64,000 nt of DNA from Eremomyces bilateralis CBS 781.70 (Eukaryota; Ascomycota; Dothideomycetes; Eremomycetales; Eremomycetaceae), in contig NW_022985070.1 of assembly GCF_010015585.1 (NCBI RefSeq), positions 1,393,704 through 1,457,703 of the forward strand. The letters run 5' to 3'. Positions 54,781 through 64,000 of this stretch are shown here, in pieces. The notes beneath the pieces were generated by a model. The model saw only the letters and a program-made list of their open reading frames with translations. It was not told the DNA's origin and did no database searches. Within the stretch, counting starts at the first letter, position 1. Each line of letters opens with the position of its first letter. The position numbers were made by a program, and so were the translations under genes.

Positions 54781-57700
54781 ATGGCCGCCGTAAAAGAGGT
54801 AATGATATTAATCTTCATACCAAACCAAGGCTAATATCATGATTTCAGTCCCAGAGGGAACCCTCGCTCCCGAAATTGCTGTCTCTCGATTCCACATACG
54901 ACACCTTCGAAGACCGATTGAACGCGGCCTCAGTCATCGCCGGGGTTGCCAGCAAAGGCCCAAACTCGAAGTCAACTTCCCATGCAATCCAAGTCGCAAG
55001 AGCCGAGTGGGTGCTGCGATGGCTCCTAGAACGATTAGGCTCCGATGGTTCCCAAAGCGCCGAGGCGCGCGCAAAACCGGAGTCGTTCAATCTGGTAGCG
55101 CAGCTCATACACGGACTGCCGATCGCCGTGTCCGCCCGGGTGCTGAAATCCAGAAAGATCCTCTTCATTGTCGAGAAAACTTTGGAAGAGGCGAATGCTG
55201 CCGGCGGCCGGGTCGTTCAATACTCAAATACGTCAGGTGGCGCTGAGACTGTCTCTGATACGACCGAGTCAAAGCACTCCAAGGGTGTGGCTGTTGGGAA
55301 GAAGCGCAAGAATGCGGAATCGCCAGGCCGTCCTTCAAAGCGGGCGCGCAATACCGGTCTCCCTGATCCCTCCCAACTTCACCAAGCGTTGACGTCCCTG
55401 CTTCAAACCATCATCGGCGCTGCAGAAGCGGAAAGAGCCAACATTCCCGTATCAGCGGAGTACCTTAGCTCCGTCTTCCAGACCGACGTCGTTCACGCCG
55501 CGCAGTTGCTCGGCTTGTGGCTCTCGCTTACGGCGCAGATCCTACGAGCATCGGACGTGAAGGTCTCGCTGGGCCCTGTTTTGCGGATCTGGAAATCTAG
55601 AGTCATCGCTAGTGGCAAAGGAGACCAAACGGAGTTGGAATTTTCGTCCCGCTGCCTCGTCCCTGCTTCCGCTTTGCTGTCCTGTGCGAAGGCCATGCAG
55701 GCCGTCCGCAGTGACTCTCCTTCTCGAACAAACCTCTCCAATATCGAGCATCAAATGGAAGGACTGCTCATAAAACACGTCGTCTTCCCGACGTTTCGAG
55801 CTTTCGAGGCTGACCCGGGCCGTGTTGACGGCAAAAGCGCAGAACGACGCGAAGCCCCTTATCTTCGCTCCCTGCTTGGACCGCTCAAAGACTATCTTGG
55901 ATCAGTGTCCTCAAATAGAGAAAGTTTGGGAAGCGATGGCCAAGCGTACGAGCTGGCGACCTCCATTTTTTACATTGCCATCCGAGCCACACCCTTGATC
56001 ACTCCTCAGCAAAGGCTAAAGCATGCTCCATGGCTTCGGGCCGTGTTCTCTGAGCTAGCTGATTGCTGTGGTGCCAATCTATACCAGTCTCCATCTCCAA
56101 AATCGACGACAGTATCCGCTGAGGCGTTAGAGCAGCTCCTGAGGGCCGCGAAACAGGAATCCCTGACTCTGCTCCCCGAAGATCTGATGAGCGCTGCCGC
56201 ATCCTTTTCGAATTTGCTTGACGACTCCAAGGAAGTACGCTGGAGTCTTGTGGCGGCGGTTCTCCAAATCAATCCTGCTTTCCTGTTTCACGCAGCCAAC
56301 ATTCCCAGTCTCGCTGACGGGTTGCCCCAAACGTTGCGAATGTCAATATTCAAGAGGCTTGCCTCTCTTGAATTAGATGACGAGTCTATCAATAGTAGGA
56401 TTGATATTCCGTCACCGGGCTCCGCTTCAGTCAATTTTGTCGACGAAATTGTCATTCCTCTGGTTTCTGCATACGTGTCTGCTAGACAACCTGCCGAATT
56501 CATCTCAGAGTGGTTCCAGCAACTACACGAAAGTTGGCCATCGAAGAGCGGCGGTATTGACGGCCAGAACACGTGGCAATTGAAGGCTATGGGTAATGCC
56601 GTTGGTCTCACTGTTGTCGGCTCGCTTACAATGGGGGAAGTGGTGTCTCTCCTCGAAACCTATGTCGCCACGCTGCGTCAGGACTTCAAGGACTGGCAAT
56701 CCGACGTCTCTCAAGGCGGTAGAGCTTTTGCTGGGCTGGTGGTTCTTCACGGCCTCCTTCGCGGAGTACAGTCGGACGATGTTGCCGACGCCCTAAAATC
56801 GCAATTCGACGAGATCCACCTGATGCTCCTTCGAATTAAAAGCGATATCTCCGAGCAAACCGTCGGTCTCCTGCGTCCGGCCTTTCGGTTGCTAAGTTGC
56901 GTTCAAGACATTGCGGTTTCCTCCTTAGACGCGTCTGAAAGTCGTCAGAGACTCGAACCGTTCTGGAATTCCAGCTTGCTGAAATGCATCCAGTCGGGGC
57001 TCAAGCCCACGAATTTCGAAGCTCGGTATCGTCTGGTGGAGTCGTGCCTTCCGGAAATCGTTTGCCTGCTCGCACAATTCTCCTCAGCATCCGACGCGAT
57101 CCCTGAGTTTGAGGATTGTTCCGTCAAGGCGATCGATAGCGCTGCTACTGCAATCTGCAAAGTCTTTGACAAGCATAGCCTGGACAATACCACAGGCGAA
57201 GATCGAAAAACGAAAGCGACTCAAGCTCCGCTCTCGACCCTGCTGCTCTATCCCGAGGGATTCTCGATCATCCCATCAAACACAAGAACGACGCTATTCA
57301 AAAAGTTGATACACGCAGCCTCAGCTGCAGAAGTCCACCAAGACCATGACGCTCCGCATGGAAATATCGCCAGTTTCCAACCGACCCTTTCTTCCTTGGC
57401 GAAGTATCTGTGTGAAGCCGGCCCGAGTACCGCCAGAGACGAGCTTCTAGGGGAGGTTCTAAGGGATCTCGAACGGAAAACAAAACATAAAGGAGGTCGC
57501 GGCCACAGTGTTTCCAATGTTCCCATATCTACATATCTTCACCTGTTCCCGCGAACCATTCCGCGCCGACACCGAGAAGCTGTGATAGATTGTCTCGTGA
57601 ACAAGTTACAGGACAAGAAGATGGACAATCGATCGATCGGCAGGATTCTTGGCGTCCTAGTTCGATTGATGGCCGTGCCAAACCCTACTTCGAAGCTGCT

Positions 57701-58940
57701 GACAGACCTACGCGCTTGGGATTCGATCATGGCTGGATTGAAAACGCGCGGGCTGTTAGAAGATCCTCTTATATCATCGCTCGTCAACGAGCTTTTTCAA
57801 CTGGCCACGGCCCAAAGCTCGTACTTGAAAGAAAAGGTTCAGGACTCTTTCGTGGCCAGCCTGAGCAAGGCCTATCACGCGCATGGACAGCCGAAGCGCC
57901 AGTCTCAGAACATCGACTCTTCGACTGTCACGTCCGCTGCATATCTTTGTGAGATGCTTTCTCAGGGAGATGTGCGAGCCCAGCACGACACCCTTCAATC
58001 CGCTCGAAAGCAGCTCGCCGAACTGGATGTGGCGACTCTGTCCGGCTTGGCTTCTCAGCTCTCCGCAATTTCGAAAAAAGCACGATTTGCTTCTGAAGCA
58101 ATACAGGTGCTAGACATCGTTGCAGAGAGTATCACGGAACGGAAGAGCGAGGATGACGTCCTCAAAAGGCTGCTCCTCGATGCCTGCATCCAACTAGGCA
58201 ACACTGACGATGTCCGGATGTTCGGTCGACTGTCATCGTTCATCGTTGTTTCGTTGAAGGATAGGCCGGCCATGATGTCGCAATGGAGCAGCGAATGCCT
58301 ATTGTCTTCCCTTGCGAATGTTGCCACCGGTCGAAGCACCTTTTCCCCCGAAGACAGCAGCACCATCTTCCGTCGCCTATGCGCGTTAGGATTAGCCCTT
58401 GTCGCCTTCCACCGCCAGCGCCAGCGCGGCCGACTCCATCTCCTCCTCCCCTTCCTCCAGTCACTCCTCTCCTGGCTCTTCATCGTCGACCACCGCACCG
58501 GCCCCTTCCTCGACCGCCCCTCCTGGGTCCCAAACGGCCCCCTCCATCTCACCCCCGCCGACGCCGCCGCCTATTCCCGCCTCCTTACCACCTTCTGCTC
58601 CCCTACCGTCTCCTCTGTCCAACGCCACCACCGGAAGACCCGCGACGACCACGAGGCCCATCTAGTCGACGAGACCAAACGCGCCAAAGACTACGCCGGG
58701 CAGTATGTGCATCACATTGTCATGCAGTTCTGCCGGGACGCGCTGGACGCGCGCCTCGGCCCGGCCGTGCGGGACGCGTTGATCCCTGGGATTTTCGCGG
58801 CGATCGATATCGTCCCCGCCAGCACACTGAAAGCCATGAACGATGAGATGGATTCGACGGGGCGGGCGATCTGGCACAGCTTGTATGATGAGTGGAGACG
58901 GGTGAGTGGGGGACGGGGGAAGTTGGATAGGAATGATTGA
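54781..58940 (+). CDS. urb2: Urb2/Npa2-type nucleolar 60S ribosome biogenesis factor
   Basis: Large nucleolar protein of early pre-60S particles that works with Npa1 and Dbp6 in 25S rRNA maturation. Exon 1 is only 18 nt (MAAVKE, 54781-54798), then a 50-nt intron with branch GCTAAT, then one exon to 58940; total 1369 aa. The long exon is mainly helical repeat-like sequence without known catalytic motifs. A basic patch GKKRKN...PSKRARN near residue 150 is a likely nuclear or nucleolar signal. The diagnostic Urb2 C-terminal domain is clear: RGRLHLLLPFLQSLLSWLF, AAAYSRLLTTFCSPT, KDYAGQYVHHIVMQFCRDAL, RDALIPGIFAAIDI and GRAIWHSLYDEWRR. Start choice: the short exon is inferred from splice phase and an ATG in good context. 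Confidence 0.9.
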
Positions 58941-59750
58941 TAGCATCGCCGGCTCATTAGCGGTTTGGCTACCATGATATTCCACGTTTTGGAGTGGAGC
59001 TCGCGCGCAGTCAATCTTGTGTCTCCATGTCCTGAATAACATGTAGCACTAAGTAGCGCTCAGTCAAGCAAAGCATATCATAACATCCACCTTATAATTT
59101 TCAAGTACAGTGAGGCTTAGGTACACCACCCACATGGCCACCTTTCGCTCCTAGATCTCTCCAGCCCATGTCTGGCAGACAGCGTTGTAGCATCCACCAT
59201 GGGCAACGAATCATCAACCCCCATCACCGATAGGCATGCTGCGACACAAGGTATTATCTTCCCCTTAGCCGCCAGAAAAGATGAGGATGCTTCCGACCCC
59301 TCTAGACTTGAACTGGTGCCGTCACGAAGCCTCAACACCAGGGCTCCATACATACCGTCGGGGCTCCGGTCGGCGTGTACAATTCGTACGCGGATATTCC
59401 ATCGGCCCCCTGAGTAGGCAAGCAGTATGCCCTTCGGTCTCCAATTTTTCGGATGCCTGGGAGATTATTCGCCCTGTGACTAACCAGGGGGATAGATAGC
59501 ACATACCTTCCTTATCAAGATGAACACTGAGCTGTGACGAAACAATGCACATATCTAGTCCCTCATAGGCACCAAACAGGCGACCAAAGAAAGAACTTAT
59601 AATATATAGTCATCCAGGTTCGAGAAATTGGATGAGAAAGGCCCGGCTGGGAGAGTAGAAGGAGACGCCCCGGCATACGACCGCGAATACGTACCGCGCC
59701 TGACGTGTGCCCGGGTGAATGACTCAATCTCGAAGGTCGACCCATCAATT
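58941..59750. other. Convergent spacer of urb2 and gpi11
   Basis: 810 bases. A plus-strand frame of 72 codons begins at 59199 in an ideal context (CACCATGG) and reads MGNESSTPITDRH..., but I recognise no family and see no conserved continuation, so it is not called as a gene. Confidence 0.45.
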
Positions 59751-60599
59751 CTATCCAAAATTGATATGCCTACCCATCGCGACCGAGCCGCCCAGGAATT
59801 TGCATAGAGCATACCCAATATATGCACCGGTAACGATCGTCACCGGCCATTTCTGCCACTCTCGATCCCTATCATCGGGAAGTTAGAAACCGGTCCGGAC
59901 ACTTCGTGCATCGTAGGCTTAACATACCAGTCCAAAGGTATCGGGATTGCCCCAAGCCATGCCCCGATGAAGACCCCCAGGGAGCCTCCCACCACCTCAT
60001 CAACGGGCACGAGGAGCCCTGAGAGTTCGCGCCATTTGGCGGCATTAACTCCATGCGTGTATACCAAAGGCTGAATTGCCAGCAGCGACATATGGCAGGC
60101 GCAGAGAAAGGTATGCGGCAGATGCGTGGTGATCGGAGCGCCGAACAGGATGAGGACGATGGTGAGGAGAACGGGGCCTAAGACCATGGCGAGCGTAAGG
60201 GCGAGAAGGGAAGTCTACCCCACGTCAGCGGCATATCACCACCGTGTGAGCCATCCTTACAGCAAGATTCGTCGCATATCCTCCCGTCTGCTTCGCCCCC
60301 CCTTTTTTCTTCAAGCCCGCTTTCGTCGCTTTTGGCGCCGGCATATACGACGACGTCCCCGTGGGCGGGAGGCAGATCGTCGTGTACGTGACTTGCAGCA
60401 GCGCCAGCGGGAGCAGCGACATGGCCAGCGCGGAGATCGGGTCGGCCACGATGCTTGGGAATTGGAGAAGGTAGCTGCTGAGCAGGATTGCGGGATGGAG
60501 GTGGGTGAAGACGCGCGCCGCAGAGGTTTCCAGTAGGGGGATAGGTCGAGGCTTGGGGGAGGGCTTGGGTGCCGGCTGCGATATTGGGTTGCGCTCCAT
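59751..60599 (-). CDS. gpi11: Gpi11 / PIG-F, ER membrane protein of GPI-anchor synthesis
   Basis: Multi-pass ER protein that supports the ethanolamine-phosphate transferases Gpi7 and Gpi13 in GPI precursor assembly. Exons 60599-60261, 60214-59928 and 59868-59751 give 247 aa; introns are 46 and 59 nt. After a Pro/Lys-rich cytosolic start come hydrophobic helices ([31 protein letters not shown], a long basic loop with [72 protein letters not shown]). The family's signature end [21 protein letters not shown]...GG is restored by the second splice inside a Trp codon. Function is inferred from the family and not from neighbours. Confidence 0.93.
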
Positions 60600-61024
60600 G
60601 GTGGGATCACGAAATCGGGGGGTTCTATGGGATTGATGGGGATGATGGGGATGAGCAATGGTGGATGAAGGGACAATTCTACTCCGTATTGTTGCGAATG
60701 GCCATGTCAACAGATAGAAAGTTATTAGCATCTAAAGCTATCCAGAAACGCAACATATCTAATTATTAGCTAGGGACTTTTAGGGTTCCCAGTATATTGG
60801 AGCTTGGCTGACAGGGACTGGCGTCCTTACAGCCTTGGCAATTATTATCTGAACTTTCTGTATAGTAAAGAGGCGACAGAGGCTGCTACTGCATACCACC
60901 TTGATCAATAATTCTAAAGCCAACAGATGCGCCATCCTCGGCTTGCCTATTCAGTAAATAATGAAATGTCCCTTCGGTCATCGGTGAGTTTGGTCGTGAT
61001 CCGTGGAATTACGCCCTCATCAAC
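60600..61024. other. Divergent upstream region of gpi11 and the DUF7136-like gene
   Basis: 425 bases, AT-rich in the middle; no defined motif. Confidence 0.45.
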
Positions 61025-61886
61025 ATGAAGTCATTTTTCTTTCCCGCGATACTGCTATTGCCCGTGGCAGTAGCGCAAAACATAGTCACTTTCCCTACAG
61101 ATATCGAAGTTGACCTCGTTGTTCCGCGACCGAACACATCATACCTCGTCCAGTCGCCGTTCCCGCTCATATTCGCGATTCAAAATGCAAAAGTAGCCTG
61201 GGACTTCGGGTTCATATTTCGCTGGGAGTTGTTTGGCAAGACGGCCCTATACGACGACGGACGGACGGGGGGCATCGTCTCTGGCGGAGAACCGCCAGCC
61301 GCCCTCGGACCCGTTCTTCATCGTCAACTCCACCACGATCATCGGAAACTGGCAGGACTACTGGGCGCCTTCGTCTCTGCAGAAAACGACCACGTGGACG
61401 CTGAGCTGGGAGCTGAAACTCAACACCAACTGCACGGAAAAGGACGGTCTGTTGTGGATTGGCGCAGGCTACGTCGCTGCAGAGGGCACCTTTACCTTCA
61501 ATACCTCGGACTCGGGCAACCTGCCGTCCATCCAAGGGGGTGGCGAGTGCCCGACCGCGGCGGGCGTCATTGGAATCGAGGCCAACTTGACGGCGGGCTG
61601 CCCTCATCTGAGCGAGGCGGGTGGCTCCGCCAACCCGTGCGCCGTCGCGTTGGATGATGCTAATATAAGTAGTATATCCGCGCAGCTACCTACGCCTACA
61701 AAAGTTGGAATTTCTACAACCAGTAGAATACCTTCAGCGACGCAATCCGTAGTTACGACAAGGGCACCGAACGGCTCTCCTGCGACAGGCGGCGGGGCGA
61801 CAGCTGGAGCATATCTTTCGAGGGATTCTCTCTTTCTGCTAGTCGTGATTGCTGGAGCGATGGGAGCCGGCATGCTTATGCTGTAG
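61025..61886 (+). pseudogene. Secreted DUF7136-like protein, frameshifted at a G6 run
   Basis: The N-terminal frame (61025 to about 61270) encodes a signal peptide (MKSFFFPAILLLPVAVAQ) and VDLVVPRPNTSYLVQSPFPLIFAIQNAKVAWDFGFIFRWELFGKT, split here by description: the FPLIFAIQNA and FRWELFG segments are the DUF7136 hallmark of secreted fungal proteins. The C-terminal frame (to 61886) continues one frame away with PFFIVNSTTIIGNWQDYW, CTEKDGLLWIGAGY, a Cys pair and a GPI-type tail (SLFLLVVIAGAMGAGMLML). The switch requires skipping one base, and a run of six G at 61267-61272 lies exactly where the two frames meet. No intron with proper splice sites fits without deleting conserved sequence. Either a true one-base insertion or an assembly/sequencing error; without it the protein would be about 286 aa. 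The function of the family is unknown. Confidence 0.7.
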
Positions 61887-62527
61887 AGATATGATTTATG
61901 AACTAATATGAAGCAAGGGATGGCATCCGGCAGATGGAGGAAATGGTGACTGGTGATTTGTCTCATCTTGTTTTCTCATTCATTGCGCAAGCTCTACAGA
62001 CCTTGGACAGTCGTTGAGATAGGAACTATAGTAACCAAAACGCTGTTTCCTACCTCGGCCCCCCATCTTTGATTATTCATATTCTCTACTTGCATTCTCG
62101 CATTGTTTCAAACACGAACGCCAACAAACCCTCTCAGTTCTCACCATTCAATCACTCAATCACACGCCGCTGCCTTAACTCCTACTTCGCCATCAACTAA
62201 CACCACCAAAGCGAGTCTATTCCTCTATTTTTTATTGCTAATTGATCCACCGTTGTCAGTTGTATCCTGAAAAATGCGTCAAACGCGGGCTACTTTGCCT
62301 GATATCTCCCTCGCCAAATCAGCTGTTGCCCTCAATGGTCTCCTCCAGCTCTCCAGCTCTCCAGCTCCGCAGCTTTCCGAAAGGCATACCTAAGGTTTCA
62401 CGTGCAGGAATATCACGAGTATACACGCTATCCCCCTTACCTAGGTCCTGGACGCACAATATCCCTCAAAAACATCAAGTAGGAGGAAGATATCGATCTC
62501 TGTGGTCATGTCAACAAAGCGCGCATC
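61887..62527. other. Spacer upstream of the kinase relic
   Basis: 641 bases. CT-rich, with an ATG at 62274 opening a frame of about 40 codons (MRQTRATLPDISLAK...) that may be the decayed start of the kinase-like gene that follows. Not assigned. Confidence 0.45.
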
Positions 62528-62934
62528 TTGGATAACGAATATCAATGCGTGTACAAAGGCATGAATAGACCGATGTACTTTCTACATGACACCGAGGTTC
62601 TCGAGCAAGAGCTGCGAAATTTGGTGGTGTTTCATGGCAGCAAGCGGATCGAGCAGCTATTTGCAGCGGCGGTATCTAGCAGTTCATACCACACCAGGGA
62701 ATCCGGCGCCGCACCTATTCTTCGTGGTATCCTTCTCGAATATCATTCAAACGGTACGCTTCATGATATATTGCAATCCCCGGAACCTTGGATCATCGCC
62801 AGTCCTGGTGGCTACAATGGGCATGGGACATCTCAACGGCTTTGGCATCCGTGCATCAGTTGGGGGTGACGCATATGGATCTAAAACCAAAGAATGTGCT
62901 AATTAGCAAGGAATGGAATGCTCTTGTCATCGAG

Positions 62935-62970
62935 GTTGGGGGCGTTGGGGGCGTTGGGGGCGTTGGGGGC
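62935..62970 (+). repeat. (GTTGGGGGC)4 repeat, potential G-quadruplex
   Basis: Four perfect 9-base units. They place four runs of five G (62938-62942, 62947-62951, 62956-62960, 62965-62969) separated by CGTT, a textbook intramolecular G-quadruplex motif. In the kinase-relic frame it codes repeated Val-Gly-Gly directly after the position of the DFG motif. Confidence 0.9.
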
Positions 62971-63067
62971 ACCGCTGATGAGTGGTTGCTACCAGAACTA
63001 TTTGAGTCGCCGGACAGGTGTTCAGATACCTGGGAATTGCGAGTGTAGAGCTATACGTGGGCACGCA

Positions 63068-63091
63068 GAAGAAGAAGAAGAAGAAGAAGAA
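63068..63091 (+). repeat. (GAA)8 microsatellite
   Basis: Eight perfect GAA triplets followed by GAT, in the 3' part of the kinase relic, coding a run of Glu in one frame. Such tracts slip easily and may have contributed to the frame changes. Confidence 0.9.
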
Positions 63092-63202
63092 GATAGGTTA
63101 CTATTACTTCAGATTGCTCAAAAGGCTGAACAAACCCGTGGCCGGGTCTCTCTCGCCGCCATTTCTGATCGATTCTCCCAAGTCATCTTGGAACAGTAGT
63201 TA

Positions 63203-63344
63203 GGTTGACAAATTTTGGGAGGCCGGGGTCAAAGAATCCATGCGTTTTATAAATGCTTTTTTTCGGATTCTTTTGCCCATTCGATCCAACAGAAGATACA
63301 GCAGGAAAGCAGGAAAGCACCCTCACAAATTTCCGAAGCGGGAT
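63203..63344. other. Convergent gap
   Basis: Short 3' flank between the kinase relic and the glutathione S-transferase gene; no feature. Confidence 0.4.
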
Positions 63345-64000
63345 CTAGGCGTACGTTGCAAGATCGTACGGTCCTCCTTTTTCCAACGCCCGTTTGTATG
63401 CCGGCCGATTTATCACTGTGTCGTGCCATTTGGCTAATTTGGGATATTTCTCCAATTTGATGTAGCCTCCGCCAACCGCCTGGTCCATGGGAAAGATCAT
63501 GTTGAGGTCAGCCAAGCCGAGTTTCTTGCCTGAGAACCACGGTCGCTCCTCGGACAGTGCATCATCTAGGATTTGGTAGGAGATAGTCAGATCGTTCATG
63601 AAGTGAAGGCGGATAGGCAGCACCATTAGCAGGGTAAGCTGTCGTAATGGGAAGAATAGCATGGCTGGAATGACTTCGAACGTGACGATGAAGTTGACTT
63701 TGGCCAGTAGAGAGCCATTCGCGAACTCCTGGAAGAAGGTGTCTCGCGCTTTGTCTTCCTCTGACTCCGGGATCCAGATGCCGTCGGTGTAGTGGTCCGA
63801 GATGAACTGGAGGATGAGTCGCGTTTCGGTCAGGACGTTCGGTATGATCTGATATGTGACTTCCGCTTCCCCGTCGACGTGTTCCAGCGTAACTGTGGGC
63901 GACTTTCCGAGCGGAAAGTGTGATTTGAGTACTTTGGTGGTGTCCGCGCCTCTCCGAGGAAGATTCACGATATTGTACTTGATGCCGGCGTCAGCAATCT
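63345..64000 (-). CDS. Glutathione S-transferase, 5' end outside the window
   Basis: Partial gene: the open frame enters at the right edge (first full codon complementary to 63996-63998) and ends at the TAG complementary to 63345-63347, giving at least 218 aa. The thioredoxin-fold domain is missing its N-terminal 20 or so residues (with the catalytic Ser/Tyr) but shows AGIKYNIVNLPRRGADTTKVLKSHFPLGKSPTV, the glutathione-binding cis-Pro region, then an Ile-rich stretch in place of the usual ESxAI motif, and FISDHYTDGIWIPESEED. The helical C-terminal domain includes KKLGLADLNMIFPMDQA, the N-capping box of helix 6, and KYPKLAKWHDTVINRPAYKRAL. Typical of fungal detoxification GSTs. The hydrophobic PAMLFFPLRQLTLLMVLPIRL segment resembles membrane-associated relatives. 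No intron is visible in this portion. Confidence 0.9.
   Translation of the reverse strand, partial: IADAGIKYNIVNLPRRGADTTKVLKSHFPLGKSPTVTLEHVDGEAEVTYQIIPNVLTETRLILQFISDHYTDGIWIPESEEDKARDTFFQEFANGSLLAKVNFIVTFEVIPAMLFFPLRQLTLLMVLPIRLHFMNDLTISYQILDDALSEERPWFSGKKLGLADLNMIFPMDQAVGGGYIKLEKYPKLAKWHDTVINRPAYKRALEKGGPYDLATYA

Larger units (their letters stand above)
62528..63202 (+). pseudogene. Broken protein-kinase-like gene
   Basis: Pieces of a fungal Ser/Thr-kinase-like protein lie in alternating frames. 62528 to about 62780: LRNLVVFHGSKRIEQLF and RGILLEYHSNGTLHDIL (hinge region). About 62788 to 63047: WLQWAWDISTALASVHQLGVTHMDLKPKNVLIS, which holds the catalytic loop H-M-D-L-K-P-K-N, then VIEVGG (in place of DFG), WLLPEL and SDTWELRV (helix F with a W-E-L core). 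From about 63050 the first frame resumes: an acidic run from GAA repeats, then VSLAAISDRF. Two frame shifts and an early stop (63046) break the gene. The DFG-to-EVG change and a VGG repeat expansion would damage activity further. Either a dead kinase or one with sequence errors. Confidence 0.7.

Noticed and set aside
59199-59417. 72-codon frame starting in an ideal context (MGNESSTPITDRH...)
   Set aside because: No recognisable domain or splice continuation, and it lies between two convergent 3' ends; too weak to call.
61025-61886. Programmed frameshifting in the DUF7136-like gene
   Set aside because: No stop codon, slippery heptamer or stimulatory structure is apparent at the junction; a simple one-base homopolymer indel explains it.

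Overview
The window comes from the nuclear genome of a filamentous ascomycete, most likely a Eurotiomycete (Aspergillus/Penicillium/Talaromyces-like). The evidence is genes broken by many short GT-AG introns (46-94 nt, one of 149 nt) with CTAAC/CTAAT branch points, monocistronic genes on both strands, an intron-bearing nuclear tRNA, and typical fungal families (KapA-like importin alpha, Mgm1, Urb2, Dug3, Gpi11, Mic10). Genus and species cannot be read from the sequence. Exon-intron models were built by hand from splice sites, reading phase and family motifs remembered from general knowledge; no database search was possible.

Positions 1 to about 31 kb are gene-poor and more accessory: a TfdA/TauD dioxygenase, an ATF/CREB-type bZIP factor, a decayed Helitron/Pif1 helicase fragment, an aryl-alcohol-type aldo-keto reductase, an HNH-endonuclease gene interrupted by a single TGA, glyoxalase II, a proline-rich protein of unknown function, triosephosphate isomerase, a class II (4EHP-type) eIF4E, a small 'LPAELRE' protein, a GPI-anchored secreted protein and a GH16 wall enzyme. 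Long spacers between them contain TA-rich patches with no recognisable genes.

Positions 31.7 to 60.6 kb are dense housekeeping DNA: a Cdc25-type RasGEF, the telomere protein Pot1, importin alpha, prohibitin 1, Qcr8, cullin 4, the mitochondrial dynamin Mgm1, tRNA-Ile(AAU), Dug3, Mic10 (small and spliced, easily missed), the ribosome biogenesis factor Urb2 and Gpi11. Four of these (phb1, qcr8, mgm1, mic10) act in the mitochondrial inner membrane or in shaping cristae and lie within 11 kb; phb1 and qcr8 share a 322-bp divergent promoter. From 60.6 kb to the end come a secreted DUF7136-like gene with a frameshift, a broken protein-kinase relic containing a four-run G-quadruplex motif, and the 3' part of a glutathione S-transferase that runs off the right edge.

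The most unusual observation is the HNH gene. Its reading frame is open for 131 codons beyond a stop in the context TGA CTA G, the known high-readthrough context, and the extension carries basic nuclear-localisation-like segments. It could be a programmed C-terminal extension or simply a nonsense mutation.
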